Source: CAVXZE01 sp964615365 (GTDB lineage: Bacteria; Myxococcota_A; UBA9160; UBA6930). Taken from it: a DNA stretch of 64,000 bases. Below the pieces are notes generated by a model. It was given only the letters and a program-made list of their open reading frames with translations, had not been told where the DNA came from and did no database searches. Positions 35,955 to 43,705 of the stretch are shown here, one piece after another. The position numbers and the translations under genes were made by a program. The stretch's first letter is position 1; every line of letters starts with the position of its first letter. The stretch is from positions 62,001 to 126,000 of the forward strand of contig CAZTOU010000010.1 in NCBI GenBank assembly GCA_964615365.1, read 5' to 3'.

Positions 35955-36166
35955 CGAAGGAGAGCCCTCCGGTCGCGATTGAGGAGAAAGGTTTTTCCGT
36001 CCACACAGGTGTGGACGGAGACCTTCCACTTACCCCCCTTCATGCTGAAGAGGAAGTGGCTCTCGTCGGTAGGCTCCCAGTCGAACTTTCGAGCCTCGTC
36101 TCGCGGTCCACCTGGTGATCGCAGCAGGAGGACCGCTACCACGGGCAGCCCACGGATTCCGCTCAC
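35951..36166 (-). CDS. Possible small protein (71 aa), doubtful
   Basis: An open frame of 71 codons from ATG 36166, convergent with and overlapping the phosphorylase end by four bases. Its second half, SMKGGKWKVSVHTCVDGKTF, reads like real protein, and the first third is hydrophobic. But a perfect 11-bp inverted repeat lies inside it, no ribosome site is obvious, and I know no family. It may be non-coding spacer between the two convergent genes. Confidence 0.25.
   Translation of the reverse strand: MSGIRGLPVVAVLLLRSPGGPRDEARKFDWEPTDESHFLFSMKGGKWKVSVHTCVDGKTFLLNRDRRALLR
35996..36019 (+). terminator. Perfect 11-bp inverted repeat, probable end of the eda-kdgK-phosphorylase operon
   Basis: Arms TCCGTCCACAC (35996-36006) and GTGTGGACGGA (36009-36019) are separated by two bases and would form a strong hairpin 42 bp after the phosphorylase stop. 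A T5 run precedes rather than follows it, so it is not a textbook intrinsic terminator. It may stop or protect transcripts from either side of this convergent gap. Confidence 0.45.
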
Positions 36167-36216
36167 GTCCCGCCGGAGTCTGCCGTTCAGTTATTGTCGG
36201 TGGTTTGGAGGCCCCG

Positions 36217-37833
36217 CTAGTACCCCCTACCCGCCAGCCTCTCCAATGCGTCCTTCACGGCGTCCGAGAGATTCATCGTCTTCTGGTCCAGACGAGACAC
36301 GCCGCTCGAATAGGAATACGGACAGGTCGGGTCCACACTCCTCGGAATGCCCAGCTGTTTCAGGCTCGACGGGACGAGTTCCTTCGCGATTCGCTCCGTC
36401 AAGCGTTGTCTCGACTGGTATTCCTCACCGAGCGTATTGGCCAACATCATGTAGTACGACTGTATGCTCGCCTTGGACTCCCCCCCGATCCTGCCCTGGC
36501 TGAAAATGTAGTTGTTATCGCCGGAGTAGATGTTCGCCTGCGTGATCCCGACATACATGGTGCGTTCGTCGCGGGAGCGGAGTTCGCGTAGCGTCTCGCT
36601 GAACCAGTCGAGATATGGGTCGACCAGATATTGGCCAGATTCTTTCTGGATCTTCTCGACCCACTCCTTGATGTGGTACTTCGACATCGCGTCCGCCGAT
36701 TCTTCCGCTTTCAGCAACTCGTCGATGTACCGATCTTCATCCCAACCGCCAAAGTCGATGCCTCCCTTCTTCACCTCCTGCAGCAGTCGTTGGGTGTCTC
36801 GCTGGCGAAAGATCCTCTCCGGAGCTCTCAAGACCCACGGCTTCTCGAGCCGGCGGATCTTCACCGGAAGGCCCACGATCTGTTCGTAAGCCCTCGCAAC
36901 ATCCTCGAGGAACCACGGGTTGCACGGTGGGAGTGGGACCAGGATCACCTCGAGCCCTCCCTCTCTCTCGTCGAGCAGGGGAAACGAATCGAGTGTCAGC
37001 TTCTCGATGCCCAGGAAGTCAGCCGCCGCGTCGATGAGTGTGGGATCCTCAGCGCCTTGGAACACGATCCTCGCGCTGTTCATCGCAGCCGCGCGATCAG
37101 CAGTGTTTTCCATCAGGGTGAGATGCGCCTCGTACTCGAAAGGGAATCTCGGCAGGAGCTGCTGCAATACACTGAGCGATTCCTTCCTGTTGCCGCCATC
37201 CAGCAGGTAGTGCGCATGCCTGAAGATCTCCGACCCATAGGAACCCATGCACACGTTTCCCTCTCGCATCGCCTCGACGTATCGCTGTATGTCAACGAAC
37301 GTCCGGATCCTCTGGTACTTCGAGGCGATCTGCCTGGTTTCGGCCGGACTTGCCGTGTATGTCCAGATCTGGATCGACCTCGGAAGGATGTATCCGAATA
37401 CCGTCCGCTCCACGTTCGAATCACGGACACGCGCATGGAGTTCTCGCCGCGCGATCTCAATGAATTCGCCATCCTTGTTCTCCATCTCGGCGTTCAAACG
37501 GCCGAGGAGATTCTTGAACATGGCATCGGCCCGGCGCCTGTCGCTGACGATGTTCTCGACGGACAGCATCAGCGTCCGATCCTCCGTCAGGTAGGCATAC
37601 TGTTCCCAGTCTTCCTTCTCGGAATGGCCCAGCAGAATCAGGGTGTCGCGATGCTCGGAGAAGACGGGTGAGTAGTACTCGGGAAGGAAGGTTGGCATCC
37701 GAAACGCCTCTGTAACGGGCGTCGGCGGATTGGGCTCGGGCTCTTCTGCAGCGGGGCCCTGCGGTTCTGGCGAGGTGCAACCTGCGAACAAGGCAAGCAG
37801 AGCGATCGGTGCGGTCAGAAGAAGCGCTCTCAT
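36217..37833 (-). CDS. Lipoprotein with degenerate archaemetzincin-like C-terminal domain
   Basis: A 538-residue lipoprotein: signal ending in LFAGC (Cys 19), a Pro/Glu-rich linker, a middle region with a helical-repeat look (YLLDGGNRKESLSVLQQLLP) and a C-terminal domain. That domain follows archaemetzincin order: ILVPLPPCNPWFLEDVARAY, TMYVGITQANIYSGDNNYIF, a start of the active-site helix at KELVPSSLKQLGIP (about residue 481), and PTCPYSYSSGVSRLDQKTM. In active family members the helix reads KxxxHExxHxxGL; here His, Glu and His are Pro, Ser and Lys in the same register, so zinc catalysis should be lost. GC is lower than the neighbourhood. Confidence 0.65.
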   Translation of the reverse strand: MRALLLTAPIALLALFAGCTSPEPQGPAAEEPEPNPPTPVTEAFRMPTFLPEYYSPVFSEHRDTLILLGHSEKEDWEQYAYLTEDRTLMLSVENIVSDRRRADAMFKNLLGRLNAEMENKDGEFIEIARRELHARVRDSNVERTVFGYILPRSIQIWTYTASPAETRQIASKYQRIRTFVDIQRYVEAMREGNVCMGSYGSEIFRHAHYLLDGGNRKESLSVLQQLLPRFPFEYEAHLTLMENTADRAAAMNSARIVFQGAEDPTLIDAAADFLGIEKLTLDSFPLLDEREGGLEVILVPLPPCNPWFLEDVARAYEQIVGLPVKIRRLEKPWVLRAPERIFRQRDTQRLLQEVKKGGIDFGGWDEDRYIDELLKAEESADAMSKYHIKEWVEKIQKESGQYLVDPYLDWFSETLRELRSRDERTMYVGITQANIYSGDNNYIFSQGRIGGESKASIQSYYMMLANTLGEEYQSRQRLTERIAKELVPSSLKQLGIPRSVDPTCPYSYSSGVSRLDQKTMNLSDAVKDALERLAGRGY

Positions 37834-37908
37834 GGCTCTCTCCCTCCAGGCAGGTACGACGGGCTCACATCACCCTAGCGCGGACTGCCGAGAACAACCG
37901 CGAGCCCC

Positions 37909-38808
37909 TCAACGGAGCCGGGCGATCGTCTCCTCGGAGTAGCGCTTGATCGCCTCCAGCTTCACGCGGAGCGGTGGCTGGTCGCGCATGGCGGAAACAC
38001 CCAGCTCGGCCTGGATGCTGGGCTCGGCCCACGGCGTGACCTGGAGATCGGTGACCCCCAGCTCCTCCAGGTGACGGATGTCCTCGACGCTCCGGGCGTC
38101 GGGGCAGTGCAGCATGATGTCGAACCGCTGCTCCTCGCGTCCGAACTCGCGGCGGAAATCGTTCAGCTCCATTGCGAGGGCCTCGATCTCCTCCATGGAG
38201 TGAACGATGCCGATCCAGCCGTCGCCGTAGCGCGCCGCGCGCTGCAGCGCGGGCCTGCTCGTGCCACCCACGTAGATGGGGATGGGGCTCTTGGGCACCG
38301 GCGCCATCGTCAGTCGGTCGAAGTCATAGTGCTCGCCGTGGAACTCCACCATTCCGCCTCCCTGAAGGAGGCGGATGATCTGGATGGCCTCGTTCTGGCG
38401 GGCACCACGCGTCTTCATGTCCTGGCCCAGCCACTTGAACTCCTCCGGCATCCAGGCGAGTCCCACACCCAGTGCGAGGCGGTCGTTGGAGATCGCCGCG
38501 ACAGAGCACAGCGTCTTGGCTTCCAGAAGTGGCTGACGGATCGCGAGGCGAAGCACGGACGTCACGAAGCGGATGCGTTCGGTCACCGTGGCCATTGCGG
38601 TGATGGCCACCCAGGGGTCCAGGACGGGAACGTCGAGGGGCCAGAACCGGCTGCCGTCGGGGGTGTAGGGATAGGAGGCAACGGTCGTCTCGGGGAAGAA
38701 GGGAGCATCGGCGACCTGAATGCTGTCCCAGCCCCACTCGTCGGCGGTGCGGGCGATCTCCAGGAACTCGGCAGGATCGACCATGAACAGGTGAAATCCA
38801 AACCTCAT
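37909..38808 (-). CDS. LLM-class F420- or FMN-dependent oxidoreductase
   Basis: 299 residues from ATG 38808 (AGGAG about seven bases upstream; ATG 38844 is the alternative). The luciferase-like barrel is clear: MRFGFHLFMVDPAEFLEIA, VADAPFFPETTVASYP, LDPWVAITAMATVTERIRF, LALGVGLAWMPEEFKWLGQD and PIPIYVGGTSRPALQRAARYGDGW. The last motif (PIxxGGxxxxALxRAAxxGDGW) marks the F420-binding-type subset. Such enzymes oxidise or reduce small molecules. It is divergent from the amidohydrolase at 39167, which may share its pathway. Confidence 0.85.
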   Translation of the reverse strand: MRFGFHLFMVDPAEFLEIARTADEWGWDSIQVADAPFFPETTVASYPYTPDGSRFWPLDVPVLDPWVAITAMATVTERIRFVTSVLRLAIRQPLLEAKTLCSVAAISNDRLALGVGLAWMPEEFKWLGQDMKTRGARQNEAIQIIRLLQGGGMVEFHGEHYDFDRLTMAPVPKSPIPIYVGGTSRPALQRAARYGDGWIGIVHSMEEIEALAMELNDFRREFGREEQRFDIMLHCPDARSVEDIRHLEELGVTDLQVTPWAEPSIQAELGVSAMRDQPPLRVKLEAIKRYSEETIARLR

Positions 38809-39166
38809 CTCGCATCTCCTCTCATCGGTACCGGGAGCTCGCACTCCGAAAGGACTTCAGAGGATCTCCGCCTTCGGGCTCGACGAAAGCGCAGCGGATC
38901 CTTCGTTCCGCTCCCATTCTCTCGGAAGCAGCGGCGCCCGGTCAATCATCCGATGCTCTTCACGCTCTCTGGAAGTCGAGGTCTCGGGCTCCCGGGCCGG
39001 TCGATCCCGCGAGCTGGTCCGGGATTGCCGACTCGGAGCATGAGCGAGGCCGGACTTGCCGCCGGCGAGAACCTGCCCCAGAGTCGGGCCATGAAGGAGA
39101 CCCTGGAGCCGCGACTCGCGAGCACGGTGCTGCAGCAGTGAGCGTTCCCCGGCGTGAGGATTCCGA
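38809..39166. other. Divergent intergenic region, no gene recognised
   Basis: 358 bp between the LLM oxidoreductase and the amidohydrolase. It should hold promoters for both, but I see no convincing -35/-10 pair, tRNA or hairpin. A 34-codon open frame on the plus strand around 39040-39141 lacks a good ribosome site and a recognisable sequence. Confidence 0.5.
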
Positions 39167-40051
39167 GTGATCATCGACTGCCACTACCACCTCGATCCGA
39201 AACTGAAGCCCGTGGACGAGCTCCTGGTCGAGATGGACGCGAACGGAGTCGATCGCGTCGCGCTGATGGGAAAGCAGATCGAGCCAATGCCCGATCCGAG
39301 TCGGCTGGTGGTGGCCACGATGCAGTACTGCCTCAGCCACCGGCCGCTCCGAAGACTCATCAAGCCGCTGGTCGCGAACTTCACGGAAGACGGTGCCATC
39401 AAGGTCCCGGGTGGAATTCACCCGATCGATTCGGATCCGCCCAATCAGCCCGTCTTCGACGCGGTTCGAGAGCATCCGGACCGCGTTCTCGGCTGGGTGT
39501 TCGTGAACCCGCGCGGCGAGCTCGACCCGGTGGGGGAGCTGGAACGCTGGGCGGGCTTGCCGGGGTTCGTGGGAGTCAAGGCGCATCCCTTCTGGAATCG
39601 GCACACGCCTCTCGAGCTAGCACCCGTTGCCGAGCGGCTCGTGAAGCTCGCGAAGCCGATGCTGATCCACTGCGGCTTCGATGCGGAGGGCGACTTCCGA
39701 TCGCTTCTCGCCGAGGTCCCGGGGCTCAAGCTGATTCTCGCTCATGCGGCGTTTCCGGAGTACAAGGACGCGTGGCCCGTGATTCGGGACAGTCCTGGTG
39801 TGGTCGTGGATCTGTCCCAGACGAGCTACGTCGCGCCTCGCATGCTTCGGGACGTCGTCGACGCGCTGGGACCGGATCGGTGTCTCTACGGAACCGACGG
39901 TCCGTACGGACTCCTGCCACCTCGCGAGTACGGGGAGATCAAGCGGCGAATCGAGTCGGCGGTCGCGGACCCGGGAGCGCGGCGGCGGATCCTGGGCGAG
40001 AACATGGTCGATCTGGCCGGCTTGAAGGCGCCGATCCACTCCGAGATGTAG
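39167..40051 (+). CDS. Amidohydrolase family (amidohydrolase_2) protein
   Basis: 294 residues from a GTG. The metal-dependent barrel is complete: DCHYHL near the start, VKAHPFWNRHTPLEL, LIHCGFDAEG, LILAHAAFPEYKDAW and LYGTDGPYGLLPPREYGE, providing the HxH, His, His and Asp ligands. The family includes decarboxylases and hydrolases acting on aromatic or carboxylated substrates (ACMSD/gamma-resorcylate type). It ends with GENMVDLAGL, as in many members (GxNaxxLfgL). The substrate is unknown. Confidence 0.8.
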   Translation: MIIDCHYHLDPKLKPVDELLVEMDANGVDRVALMGKQIEPMPDPSRLVVATMQYCLSHRPLRRLIKPLVANFTEDGAIKVPGGIHPIDSDPPNQPVFDAVREHPDRVLGWVFVNPRGELDPVGELERWAGLPGFVGVKAHPFWNRHTPLELAPVAERLVKLAKPMLIHCGFDAEGDFRSLLAEVPGLKLILAHAAFPEYKDAWPVIRDSPGVVVDLSQTSYVAPRMLRDVVDALGPDRCLYGTDGPYGLLPPREYGEIKRRIESAVADPGARRRILGENMVDLAGLKAPIHSEM

Positions 40052-40096
40052 GCATCCTCGAGTCGGTTCCGAGGCGGGGAGCTCCCTCTGGTGAGA

Positions 40097-40125
40097 CGAG
40101 CTGAGACCCGCGCCCGTTCAGCTCG
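40097..40125. terminator. 8-bp inverted repeat between amidohydrolase gene and IS remnant
   Basis: CGAGCTGA (40097-40104) and TCAGCTCG (40118-40125) pair across a 13-base loop. It lies 46 bp after the amidohydrolase stop and immediately next to the end of the broken transposase frame. No T-run follows. It could act as a terminator or be an insertion-sequence end remnant. Confidence 0.35.
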
Positions 40126-40341
40126 CTACTCGCGCCTCCGCTTCGCCGCCGCGAGCTCTGCCTGCTCCGACGTCGATAGACCGGCCTCGAGCCCGGCGTC
40201 GATCCGTGCCTGCCGCCGCCACGTATAGATGGTCTGCTGGCTGATCCCGAGCTCTGCCGCGACCTCCGCCACCTTCCGACCGCCCTCGACCAACTCCACT
40301 ACGCGCCGCCGGAACTCCGGCGGGTAGCCCCTCCGTGCCAT
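40126..40341 (-). pseudogene. IS3-family transposase OrfA, truncated
   Basis: From ATG 40341 the frame reads RGYPPEFRRRVVELVEGG then KVAEVAAELGISQQTIYTW, the helix-turn-helix of IS3-type OrfA, and ends after about 71 residues at ELAAAKRRRE. Normal OrfA proteins continue with a leucine-zipper segment beginning KRRIRELE, so this copy is cut at that point. No OrfB (DDE integrase) frame follows; the amidohydrolase gene begins its tail 75 bp further on. It is a remnant, not an active element. Confidence 0.75.
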
Positions 40342-40437
40342 GCCGTCCCCCTGCACGATTGTGGCAGCGGAGTCCAGTTTCTCACCTCCACGAAACCCGG
40401 GACAGGGCAGAGCCTCCGGCAAACCCGGGGCGGTTCA
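40126..40437 (-). mobile_element. IS3-family insertion sequence remnant (left end plus partial orfA)
   Basis: On the minus strand the element appears to begin at TGAACCGCCCCGGGTTTG (tip at 40437), the type of end seen in IS3 elements, runs through an untranslated leader and into the truncated orfA. Two imperfect direct copies of a 17-bp sequence, CCTCCGGCAAACCCGGG (40413-40429) and CCTCCACGAAACCCGGG (40385-40401), lie in the leader 28 bp apart, which may mean two nested ends. No second inverted end is visible. Confidence 0.5.
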
Positions 40438-40566
40438 CTGGCCGAGGGACGGGGAATGGCGAGGTCTACGCCCAAGTTGCGGACTTCGACAACAACGGCG
40501 ACGGTGTTTCCGACGGGGCCGTCTGCTTTGCGGGCGACAAGCACCAATGGTCAATGGAGACAAGCC

Positions 40567-41352
40567 GTGGACAATTGGCACCAATCCGGCGCGACGATAA
40601 GCAAGTACATTCGGCCGGCGACCTTTCCTCTCGCGATTCGCATTGCGCGCAATGACGCAGACCTCGAGGGGGATTTCAGGCGGCCGCCTACCAAGAACTT
40701 CCTCTGTCAGAATCTCACCATGGCGCGTCGCTACGGTTGGACCATCAAGGTCCTTCCCGAGGATTGCTCGTGTCTGATCGCGCGGGGAGTCTACGGCTGG
40801 GAGGGAGCCGATTCTTACCATGCGAGCGGCTTGTTGGACTTCTCCTTGGGCCTGTACGCCTCGAGCGTCGAGAATGAGAGGAGGTTCGTCGAGAGCGTTC
40901 AGCGTCTCGACCCGGCGCCCAAAGGCGTCGTCATATCTCCGCTGGAGAGGACCAAGATCGAGCCCGACGTCGTGCTGATCTACGGGAATGCCGCCCAGAT
41001 GATGCGCTTGATCCAATCCTATCTCTACGTGAGGGGAGGCGTGCTCAACTTCACGGCGGCTGGTCGTGCCGGCTCCTGCTCTGACGGCATCGTGAAGGCC
41101 TTCCTGGCTGGGGAGCCGCGACTCGTCGTCCTCGGCAACGGAGACCGAGTGTGGGCGATGGCTCAGGACGACGAGCTCTTGTTCGCGTTGCCCAGTGGCC
41201 AACTCGACGATCTCCTGGAAGGCCTCGAGGCCACACACAAGGCAGGCCTGCGCTATCCCGTCCCGAGCTACATGGGGTTTGCCCCGGGCTTCCAACCCGA
41301 ATTCGAGAAGAGAGCCCTGCAGAGGAGCGGCACCACGCTCGTCAAGAAGTGA
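40567..41352 (+). CDS. DUF169 family protein
   Basis: About 261 residues from GTG 40567, chosen because GGAGA lies six bases upstream and because the frame before it is unlike the family and runs into the IS end; ATG 40456 is an alternative. The DUF169 order is seen: ISKYIRPATFPLAIRIARND, then the Cys-containing LCQNLTMARRYGWTIKVLPEDCSC, then VLIYGNAAQMMRLIQSYLY and GRAGSCSDGIVKAFLAGEP. Function of the family is unknown; it is frequent in anaerobes and has conserved Cys residues. It sits beside an IS remnant, so its promoter may have been replaced. Confidence 0.75.
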   Translation: MDNWHQSGATISKYIRPATFPLAIRIARNDADLEGDFRRPPTKNFLCQNLTMARRYGWTIKVLPEDCSCLIARGVYGWEGADSYHASGLLDFSLGLYASSVENERRFVESVQRLDPAPKGVVISPLERTKIEPDVVLIYGNAAQMMRLIQSYLYVRGGVLNFTAAGRAGSCSDGIVKAFLAGEPRLVVLGNGDRVWAMAQDDELLFALPSGQLDDLLEGLEATHKAGLRYPVPSYMGFAPGFQPEFEKRALQRSGTTLVKK

Positions 41353-41400
41353 GATTGGGCGCCGCCCCAATCGGCTTCCTGCGGGCGACACGGGGGAATC

Positions 41401-42453
41401 ATGGAACGGGAGCGAGACACGGGATCCATCAACCGCCGCAGGTTTCTCAAATATCTCGCGATGCTCACCGTCGGCGGGCGGACATTGCTGAGCTCCGGCG
41501 ACGCTCGGGCCGCCATCTCCGCTGCGCGGGAGGAGGTAGGAGGCGAGGCCGACTGGCCGAAGATGAGCTACCGCAGGCTCGGCCGCACGAACTGGAGCGC
41601 CAGCCGTCTCGTCTTCGGATGCGGCGCTGCGCTGATGTTTCGGGGTAAGGATGAGCTGCTCGATGCGGCATTCGATGCCGGGATCAATGTCTTCGACGTG
41701 GGCTATCGCGGCTACTACCGCGACGCGGAGGAGAATCTCGCGCCCTTCATCCGCAAGGTCCGCGATCGCGTCTTCCTGATCTCGAAGGCCAGTGCCGACC
41801 TCGAGGCGGAGCCCGACGAGCGCATCACTGTCCAGCAGGCGAGGCAAGCCGCCGAGTCCTGGAGCCAGCGACTCGACGCGAGCCTCTCGGAGCTCCGGGT
41901 CGATCACCTGGATGCCTACTACCTGATGGCGTCGTACAACCCCTCACTGATCGAGAGCGACGAAGTCTACCGGGCCTTCCAGAGCGCCAAGCAGGCTGGG
42001 AAGGTCTCCTACTTCGGTCTCAGCACCCATCGGAATGCCGAGAAGGTCCTGCTCACCGCTGCCAAGACGGGTTGGTACGACCTGGCGATGATCGCGATCA
42101 CGCCGGGAGGCTGGTACGACTGGGAGAACCGGAGCATTCTCGAGGGCTCTCCGCCCATAATCAACCTCCGGCCGGTCCTCGAGAAGGCGCGCGAAGCCGG
42201 CATGGGCTTGATCGGCATGAAGGCCGCCCGCCACCTCGCCGGGCTTCCCATTCTCGGCTGGTTCAAGAAGACCGACGCCTTCAACGAGTTCTACGACAAG
42301 AAGCTGCTGGCTTCCTCTCTGTCCCCCTTCCAGCGCAGCTACGCCCACGTCCTGGCGCACGGTCTCGACGTGGTCAACGCCGACATGCAATCGCTGGCTC
42401 ACCTCAGGGAGAACATCATCGCAGCGACGACTCCGCTCGAAGACTTGGCCTGA
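41401..42453 (+). CDS. Tat-exported aldo/keto reductase-family protein
   Basis: A 350-residue protein. Residues 9-35 form a twin-arginine signal, INRRRFLKYLAMLTVGG, with RRRFLK. The mature part is an aldo/keto reductase barrel: YRRLGRTNWSASRLVFGCGA, VFDVGYRGYYRDAEENL (Asp and Tyr), FLISKAS (Lys), LDAYYLMAS, VSYFGLSTHRNAEKVL. The fourth tetrad residue, normally His at the end of the strand LDLYLIH, is Met here. Together with the C-terminal part lacking an obvious NADPH-phosphate site, this suggests an altered or lost oxidoreductase activity outside the cytoplasm. Confidence 0.75.
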   Translation: MERERDTGSINRRRFLKYLAMLTVGGRTLLSSGDARAAISAAREEVGGEADWPKMSYRRLGRTNWSASRLVFGCGAALMFRGKDELLDAAFDAGINVFDVGYRGYYRDAEENLAPFIRKVRDRVFLISKASADLEAEPDERITVQQARQAAESWSQRLDASLSELRVDHLDAYYLMASYNPSLIESDEVYRAFQSAKQAGKVSYFGLSTHRNAEKVLLTAAKTGWYDLAMIAITPGGWYDWENRSILEGSPPIINLRPVLEKAREAGMGLIGMKAARHLAGLPILGWFKKTDAFNEFYDKKLLASSLSPFQRSYAHVLAHGLDVVNADMQSLAHLRENIIAATTPLEDLA

Positions 42454-42668
42454 TGCAAGAGACTCGTCCTTCGACTTTGGTCGCTGTCCGGTTTCGACGA
42501 GACGATTGAAATTCAGCTTCAGAAGCAAAGAACTCATGGGCGGTTCCATCTCGCCTCAGCGTCCCGAAAGCGACTATGGACCGATGGTCGAGCGTGGGGG
42601 TGATGAGATAGGTGGTCGGCAGATCAACAATTCCTGAGGGAGCGGCCCTGTCCGGAAGCGACGAGAAG

Positions 42669-43298
42669 ATGATGGCGAAGTACAAGGTCTTCTCGAAGAC
42701 ATATGACAACCTGTTCTACTTGTTCGAGAGAACGATCTTCTCGCAGAAAGAAATGGATCCAAGGGCTGCCTTGCTTCGAAAGATCCAGGGCAATAGGCTG
42801 CGGGTTCTGGATGTGTGCTGCGGAACCGGAAGAGATTCCATAGCTATTGCCCAAGGCGATAGCAGCAATACGATCACGGGGGTCGATCTTTCACCGGATA
42901 TGCTTGCCCGTGCAAACAGGCAAGCGCGCAAGCTGGGTCTGAAGAACGCTTCCTTCCATCAGATGGATGCCACGAGGCTGTAGTTTCAGGATGAAGAATT
43001 CGATGTGATCGTGAGTTCGTTCGCGCTGCATGAGATGGACTATGAACTGATGGTCACCGCCTTGAAGGAGATGCTTCGCGTCTTGAAGACAGAAGGAACA
43101 GCCTACCTCGTAGATTACGGAAGAGAGGAGGTATTCCTGAATCAATGGCTGTTCGCTGCCTACTTGAAGCTTTCCTATCCGCGACGGGTCCGGGAGTTCC
43201 TGGATTATGATTGGAATCAGATACTGACGAGCACCGGCTTTCGGATGGACTCAATCGAAAGATACAGAGCGTCGCGATTGATCTGCGCAACAAAGTAG
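42669..43298 (+). pseudogene. Class I methyltransferase interrupted by an in-frame UAG at codon 105
   Basis: From ATG 42669 the frame encodes a SAM methyltransferase: LRVLDVCCGTGRDSIAIAQ, ITGVDLSPDMLARANRQAR, FHQMDATRL, then UAG at 42981-42983, and without frame change FQDEEFDVIVSSFALHEMD and RVLKTEGTAYLVDYGRE to the stop at 43298. Both halves belong to one domain; the expected sequence at this point is usually DATxLPFxDxxFDVV. Base composition is markedly lower in GC than the neighbours, pointing to transfer. If the stop holds, only 104 residues are made and the gene is dead. Confidence 0.75.
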
Positions 43299-43365
43299 GA
43301 AGACACCACGGCGGCCTCTCTGCCCTTCTTTCTGGCCTGGGTCCATTCCGGGCCGATGAGCAGTG

Positions 43366-43632
43366 CTAGGCGTCGTCTTTTGCGATGAGCTGATCGATGG
43401 AATCGGCGGACACCGCGGGGCTCACCAGGAAGCCCTGGATCTCGTCGCAGCCCCGCTCGCTCAGAAAGGCGCGCTGGCCTTCCGTCTCCACTCCTTCGGC
43501 GACGATCTGCAGATTGAACGCCTTCCCCATCGAGATGATCGCGGCGACGATGGCAGCATCGTCCGAGTCGCCGGGGATGTCGCGTACGAAGGAGCGGTCG
43601 ATCTTGACGGTGTCGACGGGAAAGCGCTTCAG
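43366..43632 (-). pseudogene. EAL-domain (c-di-GMP phosphodiesterase) C-terminal remnant
   Basis: Family similarity starts at about 43632 with LKRFPVDTVKIDRSFVRDI and continues through AAIISMGKAFNLQIVAEGVE and RGCDEIQGFLVSPAV to a normal C terminus. This is the last third of an EAL domain; the ExL motif and first metal ligands are missing, and the codons before 43632 are unrelated. It cannot hydrolyse c-di-GMP. It is a fragment left by a deletion or insertion next to the hydrolase gene. Confidence 0.7.
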
Positions 43633-43661
43633 ATGGGGTGAACGGGCTGAGTTCTGGATTG

Positions 43662-43679
43662 ACGTCCGAGCACGGACGT
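43662..43679 (-). terminator. 7-bp stem hairpin downstream of the alpha/beta hydrolase gene
   Basis: ACGTCCG (43662-43668) and CGGACGT (43673-43679) pair across four bases, 27 bp after the stop of the minus-strand hydrolase. No T-run follows on the minus strand, so it is only terminator-like. Confidence 0.4.
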
Positions 43680-43705
43680 TGTGTGGAAGCGGGTCCACCT
43701 CGGCG

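Noticed and set aside
38845..39166. tRNA or small RNA in the 358-bp divergent gap
   Set aside because: No cloverleaf arms, CCA or strong hairpin could be found by eye.
40335..40655. Frame containing DFDNNGDGVSDG, resembling an EF-hand or dockerin repeat
   Set aside because: It crosses the IS end and is out of frame with the DUF169 gene; no start or secretion signal supports it, so I treat it as chance or debris.
10049..43298. Genome-wide reassignment of UAG to an amino acid
   Set aside because: Many complete genes here end in UAG (for example 12682, 21157, 29204, 51177), and no pyl gene or suppressor tRNA is in the window.
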